A stretch of DNA of 64,000 nt. Source: Streptomyces aurantiogriseus. GTDB lineage: Bacteria > Actinomycetota > Actinomycetes > Streptomycetales > Streptomycetaceae. The stretch covers positions 62,001 to 126,000 of the forward strand of contig NZ_BMSX01000018.1 in NCBI RefSeq assembly GCF_014649375.1, in the 5' to 3' direction. Made by a program: the position numbers and the translations under genes. Below the pieces are notes generated by a model. That model was given only the letters and a program-made list of their open reading frames with translations. It did no database searches and had not been told where the DNA came from. Every line of letters begins with the position of its first letter. Position 1 is the first letter of the stretch. Shown piece after piece: positions 52,719 to 60,548 of the stretch.

Positions 52719-53828
52719 TCACTGCGTCTGTTCGCCGCGCCCCGCGCAGAACGCCACCGTCAGGTCCTTCACCAGCGCCTTGCGCTCGCAGTCGTCCAGC
52801 TCCACAAGACCGCGCATCGTCAGCCGCGTCACCGTGTCCTCCACCGAGTCGACGACCGAGGTGAGCACGGACGCCCGGTGCTGGGCGTCGAGCGCGGCGA
52901 TCCGGCGGCGGTTCATCGCGGCGGCGACCTCGGGGAGGTACTCGCCCCGTACCGGCTGCACCGAGTACACCTCCAGGCCGACCGCGCCCGCGTCCTGCGC
53001 CACCCGCCGGGTCAGCGCCTCCCCGGTCGCCTCGACCGACCCCCGGCCCGAGCCCGGCGTCTCCACCGGGATCCGGGCGAGGGCCGCCTCGACGCACTCG
53101 TGCAGATACGTCTCGTGGTCCTCGACGCCGAGCGTGGCCCGCGCGGTGTCCCGCACCCGCCACACCACCAGCACCACCACCCGCAGCGCGACCCCGTTGC
53201 CGTCGGCGGCGGGCATCGGCTCACTGCGCCAGTGCCGCAGCCGTACGTCGACCCGGCGGCGCAGCAGCAGCGGGTTCACCCACAGCAGGCCGGTGCGCCG
53301 GACCGTGCCCCGGTAACGGCCGAACAGGTCGAGCACCCAGGCCCCACCGGTCCGGCCACGGGCGAGCCCGGCGAAGCCGAACAGCCCCAGGGCACCCGCC
53401 CCCGCGTACGCCGCCCACTGCATCGGACCGAGGCCGGCACCGCCGTACTCGGGCAGTCGCAGCGCCTCCTCCGCGAGCCGCGGCAGGGTCCCGGCCCACC
53501 ACGAGGTGGCCACACAGCCCGCCGCCCCGCACACCCCGGCGACCACACCCACCACGCCGGGCAGCACCCGGGCCGACCGCTCCACGAGCTCGGGGTCCAC
53601 CTCCGCGACCGGCCGGGGCTTCGCCGGCCCGGGCCGCCGGATGCGCGGCTGCTCGCCGGTGCCCGCCCGGCTCCCCACCACGGCGGGCTCGAGCGGCACC
53701 GACCGCGGCCCGGCCTCGTCACGGAACAGCAGATGGACCGGGATCTCAGTGGTCGACTCGTTGTGGATCAGCCGGGCGGGCCGCGGGGACCCCTCGGGCT
53801 CGGGCGTCTGTGAAGTGGTCGTGTTCAC
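52719..53828 (-). CDS. SPFH/band-7 membrane protein
   Basis: The 369-residue protein has a polar N-terminus (1-85) and two hydrophobic segments (GVVGVVAGVCGAAGCVATSW and AAYAGAGALGLFGFAGLA). An SPFH domain follows (LWVNPLLLRRRVDVRLRHW, VALRVVVLVVWRVRDTARA, EVYSVQPVRGEYLPEVAAAM). GTG 53828 after GGAGG is chosen; the longer frame runs through the 14-bp minisatellite. It probably organises membrane microdomains. Confidence 0.87.
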   Translation of the reverse strand: MNTTTSQTPEPEGSPRPARLIHNESTTEIPVHLLFRDEAGPRSVPLEPAVVGSRAGTGEQPRIRRPGPAKPRPVAEVDPELVERSARVLPGVVGVVAGVCGAAGCVATSWWAGTLPRLAEEALRLPEYGGAGLGPMQWAAYAGAGALGLFGFAGLARGRTGGAWVLDLFGRYRGTVRRTGLLWVNPLLLRRRVDVRLRHWRSEPMPAADGNGVALRVVVLVVWRVRDTARATLGVEDHETYLHECVEAALARIPVETPGSGRGSVEATGEALTRRVAQDAGAVGLEVYSVQPVRGEYLPEVAAAMNRRRIAALDAQHRASVLTSVVDSVEDTVTRLTMRGLVELDDCERKALVKDLTVAFCAGRGEQTQ

Positions 53829-53896
53829 TGCGTGCCTCCAGCCTCCGCGCCAGATACGCCATGACAGGGGGTGAAACGGGGGCGGCGTGGGCCGAC

Positions 53897-54008
53897 GGGG
53901 GTTGGCCGACACCCGTGGACCAACGCCCGTGGGCCCACACCCGTGGACCAACGCCCGTGGACCGACAGGCGCCGGCCGACACTCGTGGACCGACAGACGC
54001 CGGCTACA
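53897..54008. repeat. 14-bp minisatellite upstream of the SPFH gene
   Basis: About eight 14-bp units of the form rCCCGTGGrCCrAC run from 53897 to 54008, the cleanest from 53911 (ACCCGTGGACCAAC, GCCCGTGGGCCCAC, and so on) and decaying at the right end. The array lies in the 5' region of the SPFH gene, within the 333-bp gap before the small peptide gene. Confidence 0.85.
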
Positions 54009-54161
54009 CGAACAGCCGCCGCCGGGTCTCCGGCCCCGGGCAGCCGTCGGCCGCGCCGCCGCGCCGGCCCTGCACGCGCCGGAAGGCCTCGACGCCCCGC
54101 CGGTCCGGCTCACCCCGGCGCGGCCCGGTCCCCGTCCTTCGGTACTTGCCGAACCCTCTCC

Positions 54162-54272
54162 TCACCAGCTGCCTCCCCAGCCAGGTGACGGACCCACTCT
54201 CCGCCGGTGCACGTACCCGGGGCAGTCGCGGCCGCTCGCGGGATCGAGTTCCTCGAACACCGGAGTCTCCAT
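54162..54272 (-). pseudogene. truncated METPVFEELDPAS-type peptide gene
   Basis: A 36-residue frame starts METPVFEELDPASGRDCPGY with a good GAGGTGA site, resembling the N-terminus of a longer streptomycete family that continues into a hydrophobic or signal-like part. Here a stop follows after residue 36. It is likely a truncated relic, though a genuine micropeptide cannot be excluded. Confidence 0.5.
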
Positions 54273-54427
54273 GCGATTCACCTCACATCCCAGACGGAAA
54301 TGTCCGCGACCGTCCACATGCGCAGTCTTTCTCAACTGTCCGACGGACGCCCATGCTGGCGGTCCGAACGATGGACGCGGCCCCCTCCGAGGGGGCCGGA
54401 GGGCGGGGTCGCCCGACCGGACGGTGG

Positions 54428-54457
54428 TCAGGAGCACCCCCGGACGTCATGTAGAGT
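54428..54457 (+). promoter_or_regulatory. promoter of tRNA-Lys copy 3
   Basis: TCAGGA (54428-54433), an 18-bp spacer and TAGAGT (54452-54457). The same -35, spacer and a related -10 occur upstream of copy 2. Confidence 0.55.
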
Positions 54458-54472
54458 TAACGATGTCAGCAG

Positions 54473-54546
54473 GCGCCGCTAGCTCAGTTGGTTAGAGCAG
54501 CTGACTCTTAATCAGCGGGTCCGGGGTTCGAGTCCCTGGCGGCGCA
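54473..54546 (+). tRNA. tRNA-Lys(CTT), copy 3
   Basis: The 74 nt are identical to copies 1 and 2. The 3' flank is different; the 5' leader GTCAGCAG immediately before it is shared with copy 1 and the promoter with copy 2. Confidence 0.96.
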
Positions 54547-54552
54547 CAGACG

Positions 54553-54584
54553 AGAAAGCCCTTCGCACAAGCGAGGGGCTTTCT
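54553..54584 (+). terminator. hairpin after tRNA-Lys copy 3
   Basis: AGAAAGCCC pairs with GGGCTTTCT and the inner TTCGC/GCGAG continues the stem with one G-T pair around an ACAA loop, 7 bp after the tRNA. Confidence 0.85.
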
Positions 54585-54644
54585 GCATGTCTGGCTGCAT
54601 GTCCGGGCGGGGCGGTACCCGGCACCACCGGCTGCCGTCGTGGC

Positions 54645-55316
54645 TCACCGCCCGGTCCCGGATTCCGTGCCGGTCAGATACGCCGACACGATCACGTTCG
54701 CCGTGTAGCTGCGGCTCGCCCGGTCGAAGGTGCCGCCGCAGGTGATCAGCCGCAGCTCGGCGCGGCCCGAGGCGCGGGTGCCGTAGGCGTGGCGGGCGTC
54801 GAAGCGGTCGCGCTGGACCACCTCGACGTCGTCGATGGTGAACTCGGCGACCTTGCCGTCGTCACGGACCACGCGGATCGTCTCGCCCGCCTCGAGCGTG
54901 CTCAGCTTGTAGAAGACGGCGGGCCGGGTCTCGGTGTCGACGTGCCCGACCATCAGCGCGGTACCGGCCACGCCGGGTTTCGCGCCGGCCGCGTACCAGC
55001 CGACGACGCCTGCCTGGTCGTAGGGCGGCGGGTCGATCGCGCCCTGCGCGTCCAGGCCGCGGGCCACGACCGGCGCCTGCACACCCAGCTCGGGGATGTC
55101 GATGCGCTGCGGCAGCGCGGCCCGCAACGGCTTGGCGGCGGGCGGCAGTTCGACGCCCCCGGGCCTGCCCACGGCTGCCACGTCACCCGTGGTCGGCGCG
55201 GACAGCCCGGGCCGTACATCGGTCACCTCACGCCCCCACAGCCACAGCCCGAGCAGCAGCACCGCCCAGGCCACGCCGGTCAGAAGGCGCCCGGAGGAAC
55301 GTTCCCGCTCGGACAC
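54645..55316 (-). CDS. class F sortase
   Basis: The 223-residue protein has one N-terminal membrane helix (LLTGVAWAVLLLGLWLW) and a sortase barrel with catalytic His125 (VGHVDTE), Cys193 (RLITCGGTFD) and Arg202 (SRSYTAN). The single-domain build and LITCGG motif fit actinobacterial class F. It starts at GTG 2 bp after the stop of the surface-protein gene, forming a two-gene operon. Confidence 0.9.
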   Translation of the reverse strand: MSERERSSGRLLTGVAWAVLLLGLWLWGREVTDVRPGLSAPTTGDVAAVGRPGGVELPPAAKPLRAALPQRIDIPELGVQAPVVARGLDAQGAIDPPPYDQAGVVGWYAAGAKPGVAGTALMVGHVDTETRPAVFYKLSTLEAGETIRVVRDDGKVAEFTIDDVEVVQRDRFDARHAYGTRASGRAELRLITCGGTFDRASRSYTANVIVSAYLTGTESGTGR

Positions 55317-55318
55317 GG

Positions 55319-55873
55319 TCAGTCCGTCCCGCGGCTCCGGCGCACCGTCCGGAGCGCCACGACGACGGCGGCGACGCCCGCCAGGACCAGCCCGGTGATC
55401 GCGTGGGCCGTGCCCGGGCCGTCCACGCGGGCCTCGTCCGCGGTGGTGAGCGGGGCGGCACCACCGCCGCCCGCGCGGACGGGGGCGACCGGGGAGGCGT
55501 ACACGGACGGGTTCGCCGAGCCCGCGACGACCCGGATCGTGCCCTTGACCCGGAAGTCGGCGCAGACGATCGTCACGGGGTAGGAACCGGGAGTGAGGGA
55601 GGAGCGGACCCGGGTCTCACCGGCCAGGGTGCCGCCGGTGCCGGTGAGCCGGGCGTCCGCGACGAACGCCGCCGACGCAGCCGTGCCCGTCTTCCCGATA
55701 CAGCCGCGCACCCCCAGCGAAACCTCGGCGCCCGGCGATGGGGCCGACGGGGTCACCGAGACCTCGCCTCCCCCACTGCCACCGTCCGCCGCGTATGCCG
55801 CGGACGCCGTCGGGGAGAGTGCCGCGACGACCACCGCAGCGCCCGCACGGAGAGTTGCTTTCAGTGAACTCAT
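55319..55873 (-). CDS. secreted membrane-anchored partner of the sortase
   Basis: The 184-residue protein has a signal peptide (AGAAVVVAALSPTASAAYAA), a beta-sandwich-like middle (EVSVTPSAPSPGAEVSLGV, PGSYPVTIVC) and a C-terminal membrane helix (ITGLVLAGVAAVVVAL) ending in basic residues. No LPXTG- or LAXTG-like motif is visible before the helix. Two Cys may pair. It is the first gene of the sortase operon; related proteins precede many class F sortases in streptomycetes. Confidence 0.8.
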   Translation of the reverse strand: MSSLKATLRAGAAVVVAALSPTASAAYAADGGSGGGEVSVTPSAPSPGAEVSLGVRGCIGKTGTAASAAFVADARLTGTGGTLAGETRVRSSLTPGSYPVTIVCADFRVKGTIRVVAGSANPSVYASPVAPVRAGGGGAAPLTTADEARVDGPGTAHAITGLVLAGVAAVVVALRTVRRSRGTD

Positions 55874-56263
55874 CGTGAACCTCCAGCTATCTGGAGGCTC
55901 CCCCCGGCGACGACGGCCCGCATCTCCACAGGGGTCTCGCTACTCCGAACGGGTCGCTTTCCCCGGGAACGCGGTTTCGGATGCGGTTCGGGCGCGGTTT
56001 CGGCGTGCCAAGGGCCCCATCAGGCCGCAAGACGTTCCTCGCCCCGGTCCGCGATGGCATCGCCGACACCGGTAAGGCCGCAGTCAAGACCGGGCGCGGC
56101 TGGGACAAGACCGCGGGCCCTCTCCCCGTCATCATCCTCCCCCGGCAGCCCGAGCTGCGTCGCGAACAGCCGCTTAGAACCCCTGACAGAAAGAACAGGT
56201 CCTGGGTGCCGTGCGGGCACTGGATGTATTGATCAGGAGCTTGGGCTGCCCGAGGATCTTGGG
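55874..56263. other. gene-free gap before the HAD genes
   Basis: The 390-bp gap holds the sortase operon promoter at its left end. Short open frames on both strands have no recognisable product. The right end shows GAGGA before the HAD ATG. Confidence 0.5.
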
Positions 56264-56869
56264 ATGACTGTCAAAGAGCTGGTCTGGGACATGGATGGCA
56301 CCCTGCTGGACACCACTCCCGTGGTGCCTGCTGCTTTGGCTCGTGCGGTGCGTGCGCTGGGCGGACCCGGAGTCGACGCCGACGACATCGTCGCTGAGTA
56401 CTGGCGAGGCACGCCGGAAGTCATCATGGAGCACCTGGTTGGCCGGCCTCTGATGGTGACGGAGACCGAGGTGTACTACCGGGAGCTCGAAGGTGCCGAA
56501 GGGGCGCCGTATCCCGGGGTGGTTGACGTCTTCGCTGCCCTGCGCGCCCAGGGCCGGGCTCTGGCGGTGTTCACCGGTGCCAGTTCCAGGGCGGCCGGGA
56601 TGCTGTTGAGGTCTGCAGGCTTGCATGTTGACGTGTTGATCGGTGGCGACCATGTGTCGCGTCCCAAGCCGGCACCGGACGGCGTCCTCCTGGCTGCGAA
56701 GGAACTCGGTATCGATCCCGTCGACATTGCCTATGTCGGCGACTCTCCACTCGATCTGCGTGCTGCTGTCGGCGCTGGAAGTCGCGGTGCAGCAGCGGCC
56801 TGGGGACACCTGTACGACCAGGCGGAACGTGCGGATGTCGTGTTGTCGGGGTCCTCTGCAGGCACTTGA
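56264..56869 (+). CDS. HAD-superfamily phosphatase (phosphoglycolate-phosphatase-like)
   Basis: The 201-residue protein has HAD motif I DMDGTLLDT, motif II VFTGASS, motif III Lys in SRPKPAPDG and motif IV YVGDSPLDLRAA, and a helical cap in between. The start at 56264 places motif I near residue 10, as usual. Base use is somewhat less GC-rich than the surrounding genes. The substrate is unknown. Confidence 0.88.
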   Translation: MTVKELVWDMDGTLLDTTPVVPAALARAVRALGGPGVDADDIVAEYWRGTPEVIMEHLVGRPLMVTETEVYYRELEGAEGAPYPGVVDVFAALRAQGRALAVFTGASSRAAGMLLRSAGLHVDVLIGGDHVSRPKPAPDGVLLAAKELGIDPVDIAYVGDSPLDLRAAVGAGSRGAAAAWGHLYDQAERADVVLSGSSAGT

Positions 56870-56891
56870 TCTCCTCTCCATCGGGGACATC

Positions 56892-56908
56892 GTGACGTAA
56901 TGCGTCAC
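56892..56908. terminator. GTGACG/CGTCAC inverted repeat with T run
   Basis: Perfect 6-bp arms with a TAATG centre are followed by TTTT, 23 bp after the HAD stop. It may be a weak terminator; the following TTGACA at 56911-56916 leaves open an operator role for the next gene. Confidence 0.5.
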
Positions 56909-57095
56909 TTTTGACACTGGCCCAGGGAGGCCAGCCGCCGCCAGCAGATGAGCGCGCACCCCAGCGAGTAACCCCGAACGCTGATCACCGCTTATCGGAC
57001 ACTTCCACCCACACCGAAATCGAACACGCGCCAGCGGTAGTGTCTACGTCGAGCGCAAGCCGCCTCGTACACGCGTCCGGCAGGAGAAACGCCCC

Positions 57096-57875
57096 ATGGG
57101 AGAGCGCAAGCCGATCGAGTCATGGCTGACCGACATGGACGGGGTGCTGATCCATGAAGGCATCCCGATCCCCGGCGCCGAGGAATTCCTCAAGCGGTTG
57201 AAGGAGTCCGGGAAGCCTTTCCTGGTTCTGACCAACAACTCGATCTACACCCCGCGTGACCTGCACGCACGCCTGACCCGCATGGGCCTGGACGTGCCGA
57301 TCGAGAACATCTGGACCTCGGCTCTCGCGACAGCGCAGTTCCTCGACGACCAGCGGCCAAACGGCACTGCGTACGTCATCGGCGAGGCGGGCCTGACGAC
57401 TGCCCTGCATGAGATCGGGTACGTACTGACCGACACCGACCCCGACTTCGTGATTTTGGGTGAAACTCGGACATACTCCTTCGAGGCCATGACGAAGGCG
57501 GTCCGGCTGATCAACAACGGCGCCCGATTCATCGCCACGAACCCCGACGAGACGGGGCCCTCCACCGAAGGTGCGCTCCCCGCGACAGGGGCTGTCGCGG
57601 CACTGATCACCGCAGCGACCGGCAAGAAGCCGTACTTCGTCGGCAAGCCGAACCCGCTGATGATGCGCGCCGGACTGAATGCAATCGGGGCCCACTCGGA
57701 GACCTCGGCCATGATCGGCGACCGGATGGACACGGACGTACTGGCGGGTCTTGAGGCCGGTATGCGGACCTTCCTCGTCATGACCGGGGTGACTCAGCCA
57801 AACGAGGTGGACCGTTTCCCGTACGGACCTTCGAAGGTCGTGGACTCGATTGCGGACCTGATCGACTACGTGTGA
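57096..57875 (+). CDS. NagD-like HAD-IIA phosphatase
   Basis: The 259-residue type IIA HAD has TDMDGVLIHEG (motif I), LVLTNNS (motif II), VGKPNPLMM (Lys) and AMIGDRMDTDVLAGLEAGM (motif IV). The cap lies between motifs II and III. AGGAGAAA precedes the ATG. A decayed, inverted relative of its N-terminal half lies at 58006-58300, and a terminator follows at 57900. Confidence 0.92.
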   Translation: MGERKPIESWLTDMDGVLIHEGIPIPGAEEFLKRLKESGKPFLVLTNNSIYTPRDLHARLTRMGLDVPIENIWTSALATAQFLDDQRPNGTAYVIGEAGLTTALHEIGYVLTDTDPDFVILGETRTYSFEAMTKAVRLINNGARFIATNPDETGPSTEGALPATGAVAALITAATGKKPYFVGKPNPLMMRAGLNAIGAHSETSAMIGDRMDTDVLAGLEAGMRTFLVMTGVTQPNEVDRFPYGPSKVVDSIADLIDYV

Positions 57876-57899
57876 TAGCTGGGAATCCGCGACAAAGAA

Positions 57900-57931
57900 G
57901 AAGGCCCTTTTGGTATCGCGGGAGGGCCTTC
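57900..57931 (+). terminator. terminator after the NagD-like gene
   Basis: GAAGGCCC (57900-57907) pairs with GGGCCTTC (57924-57931), followed by TCGTTGGG; 24 bp after the stop. Confidence 0.85.
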
Positions 57932-58005
57932 TCGTTGGGCTCGGCGCGTGGTCGCCGTATCACAGAGGCTGACAAACCGCAGGTCCGGGCCAAGTATTCT
58001 TTGGT

Positions 58006-58300
58006 CGTGCGGGTCTCCCCCGGAAGGACGTAGTCCGGCTCGTGGTCGGTGAGGATGCAGTCGATGTCGTGCAGCGCGGTGGTCAGGTCGGCCTCGCCTA
58101 TGACGTACGCATTCGGCCGCTGGTCGTCCAGGAACTTGGCGGTGGCCAGCGCCGCGGTCCAGATGTTCTCGATCGGCACGTCCAAGCCCATGCGGCGCAG
58201 GCGGGCGTGCAGGTCACGCGGGGTGTAGATCGAGTTGTTGCTCGCGCAGCTTCTTCAGGAAGGAGTCGGCGCCGGGGATCACGCCCTCGTGGATGAGACA
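58006..58300 (-). pseudogene. decayed inverted copy of the NagD N-terminal half
   Basis: On the minus strand the frames give LIHEGVIPGADSFLKKL, then after a deletion or frameshift near 58240 MGLDVPIENIWTAALATAKF and on to DYVLPGETRT, closely parallel to the intact NagD-like protein at 57096. About 25 residues (the motif II region) are collapsed, and the C-terminal half with motifs III and IV is missing. It is oriented against the intact gene and ends next to the TnpB-like gene. Confidence 0.82.
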
Positions 58301-58331
58301 GGCGGTGCTGCGTCCGCCCCAGCGTCTCTGA

Positions 58332-60308
58332 TCAGCTAAGCGAACCTATGCGAACCGTGGGGTTCGGTGTGGGTTCTGCCCACCGTGGTGGGGTGGCGTG
58401 GGCGTGCAGGTGGAAGCCTGCGCCCAGTGCTGCCCCTCGTGGCCGGTGGCGGCGGGTGGTGGGTTTGCTGGTCGTCGTCACGTCCTGGTGCCGGTGGGCT
58501 GCGCGGGGCAGCCTCGTCCGGCCCGGTGGTGCGTGCCCCTCCGGACGCTTGCCCGCCGGACCCGAGGGGCCGGTGGGGGAGGGTGCCCCGCGTCGCCTGG
58601 GCGCGGGGCGTGTGGCTCTGCGCCGGGTGGGTCCGGTCTTGGACCGGTCCGGGCGAGTCTGTGTGGTGGCCGGTTCGACCACTGCGGTGGCTTCGAGTGT
58701 GTCGACCACGCTGCGGATGACCATGGTCCCGCTGGCGCGGTCGGTGACGGTTTTGGTCTGGTGGGTGATGCCGCGGGCGGCGATGCGCTGCCATGCTCCG
58801 GTGTCACGGTCGCCCTGCCAGCCGCAGTCGGGGTTGGGGCATGCGGCCCATTTCCAGCCGCGTGTGGTGGGTCGGTCTGGGGCTGTGCGGTGGCGCAGCG
58901 GGACCAGGCAGCGAGGGCAGTGCCGGGAGGTACCGCGGGCGGGGACAGTGACGACGGCGATGCCCGCCTCTGCGGCCAGGTGCCGTACCCGGTCCACGAT
59001 CTGTCCGCGGACCTGCTGGCACAGTCGGGTGTTCAGGGTGCGGCCCATGCCGCGGGCCTCCAGCGAGCGCAGGTCCTCGACGTAGATCACGCTCGCACCG
59101 GCGGTGATCGCCTGGTCGACCGTCCACCGGGCGGCGGCCCAGGCAAGAGCGTCGTTGAGGTTCGAGCGCCGGGCCGACACATGCCGGATCTCCTCGGCCA
59201 GCACGGCGTGCTTGTCGGCCAGGCAGTGACTGTCGGTGTCGCCGATGAGCCGCTGGTAGTGGGCGGTCTTGGCGTGCAGAAACTCGCCTGCGCGGCGTAG
59301 CCGGTGCTGCTTGGCCAGCACCCCGGCCGCGCGGAACTGGGCACCGGCTCCAAGAGCGGTCATCGTCCCGTTGTCGCGCAGCCGGACTGCACCCGCGCTG
59401 AGCAGCGTGTTCAGCCCCCAGTCCACACCCAGCGCGATCGTGTGCCCGGTGCGCCGGGCCGTAGGCACGGCATGAGTGTGGGCGAGGTCGGCGTGGACCC
59501 GGCCCCGGTGGATGCGCAGGGTGGGCAGGTGCAGCACCGCGCCGGGCGGGACGGTCGGAGGCAGTGTGATCGGGCAGGCCACCCACGCCCAGTCCCAGTA
59601 GGAGCGCGGGTCGGGGCGGGCGGGCAGCTGCAGCCGCAGCAGCGCCCGGCTCGGATCATCACCGCGGACGATGGTCGCCTGCTGGCTGTCACAGGCCGAC
59701 AGGAGCAGCATCCGCGCCGCGTCAGGTGCGGCCTCCAGCTCGAACACGTCGCTCGGCATTCGGCTGTGCCGACGCTGGAAGGCGGCGATCTGCCGGGTCC
59801 GGGACCTGATCACACCGGACGGCAGGTGCTTCCCGTCGGGGATCGACTCACGGACGGCATCCCACTCGCCCGGGGTACGCCTGCCCGGATCGGCGGGCCA
59901 CGTCGCAAGGACCCCGGCGGTCAGATCGGCCCGCCACTTCGCCGACCGCAGCAGACGCCCCGCCTGCTCCTGCGCCATGCGCACGATCCGGTCATTGACC
60001 CTCATCCCCTCGGCCGGAGCCACAGTCCAGCCCAGACGCCGCAACGCCATCCACGCTTTCGACGGCAACGCCCTGCCCCCGGCATCCACACCCGCGGCCA
60101 GCGTCTCCACGTCGGCCGCGTTCCAGTGCGCGACCAGCAATCCGGTGACCATGCCGGCGACCAGATCCGCCGCCCAGCCCACTCGCTCGGCCAGAACGGC
60201 GGCCGACAGTACGTCACCTGTCTTCTCCACCACACCCGTCCGTAGCAGACCCCGGGCACAGGCCGTGCGGGCCGTCTCACCCTCACCGAACGACAGAATC
60301 CGGCTCAC
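58332..60308 (-). CDS. long TnpB-like RuvC nuclease (Cas12-related)
   Basis: The frame gives 658 residues from GTG 60308 (AAGGGGGG site) or 669 from ATG 60341; positions below use 669 numbering. RuvC-I Asp307 (GVDWGLNTLL), RuvC-II Glu422 (IYVEDLRSL), a zinc ribbon (CPRC 475-478, CPNPDC 501-506) and RuvC-III Asp511/513 (QGDRDTGAWQRIA) are all intact. A 300-residue N-terminal region and a basic Pro/Arg-rich C-tail (about 560-669) make it far longer than the roughly 400-residue TnpB of IS605. No tnpA lies beside it and no CRISPR array was seen. It is either a stand-alone IS-type gene or a domesticated RNA-guided nuclease. Confidence 0.88.
   Translation of the reverse strand: MSRILSFGEGETARTACARGLLRTGVVEKTGDVLSAAVLAERVGWAADLVAGMVTGLLVAHWNAADVETLAAGVDAGGRALPSKAWMALRRLGWTVAPAEGMRVNDRIVRMAQEQAGRLLRSAKWRADLTAGVLATWPADPGRRTPGEWDAVRESIPDGKHLPSGVIRSRTRQIAAFQRRHSRMPSDVFELEAAPDAARMLLLSACDSQQATIVRGDDPSRALLRLQLPARPDPRSYWDWAWVACPITLPPTVPPGAVLHLPTLRIHRGRVHADLAHTHAVPTARRTGHTIALGVDWGLNTLLSAGAVRLRDNGTMTALGAGAQFRAAGVLAKQHRLRRAGEFLHAKTAHYQRLIGDTDSHCLADKHAVLAEEIRHVSARRSNLNDALAWAAARWTVDQAITAGASVIYVEDLRSLEARGMGRTLNTRLCQQVRGQIVDRVRHLAAEAGIAVVTVPARGTSRHCPRCLVPLRHRTAPDRPTTRGWKWAACPNPDCGWQGDRDTGAWQRIAARGITHQTKTVTDRASGTMVIRSVVDTLEATAVVEPATTQTRPDRSKTGPTRRRATRPAPRRRGAPSPTGPSGPAGKRPEGHAPPGRTRLPRAAHRHQDVTTTSKPTTRRHRPRGAALGAGFHLHAHATPPRWAEPTPNPTVRIGSLS
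58351..58366. repeat. hairpin in the 3' end of the TnpB-like gene
   Basis: CGAACC-GTGG-GGTTCG is a perfect 6-bp stem inside the last codons of the gene. Subterminal hairpins and the 3' part of the guide RNA lie at this position in IS200/IS605-type elements. Confidence 0.6.
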
Positions 60309-60548
60309 CCGCCCCCCTTCTCTCACCCGTGGTGCTGTCATCCGATCAACGACACGCCCGTGGAAAGGTCACGCATTCGATCTGCGCACTCACATACGAC
60401 CCCGCTACTGACAGCGCCCGCCCCACCACATGACACCGACGGATGACACACCACGACGGATCACCACAGATCCCAAAGGAAACACCTGAGCCTGATCACA
60501 GGCCCGATCATGGGGAATGGCCGGTTTCCGCTTGCTTGAGGACCTGGC

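Noticed and set aside
37627..54546. tRNA-Lys copies as attachment sites of an integrative element
   Set aside because: No integrase, relaxase or replication gene lies between or beside them, and the repeats are whole tRNA genes with promoters, not short 3' att fragments.
55981..56232. 83-residue plus-strand frame before the HAD gene
   Set aside because: No recognisable product, no clear ribosome site, and an overlapping frame on the other strand looks equally plausible.
58300..60548. CRISPR array near the TnpB-like gene
   Set aside because: No regularly spaced direct repeats with unique spacers were found in the flanks; only short hairpins are present.
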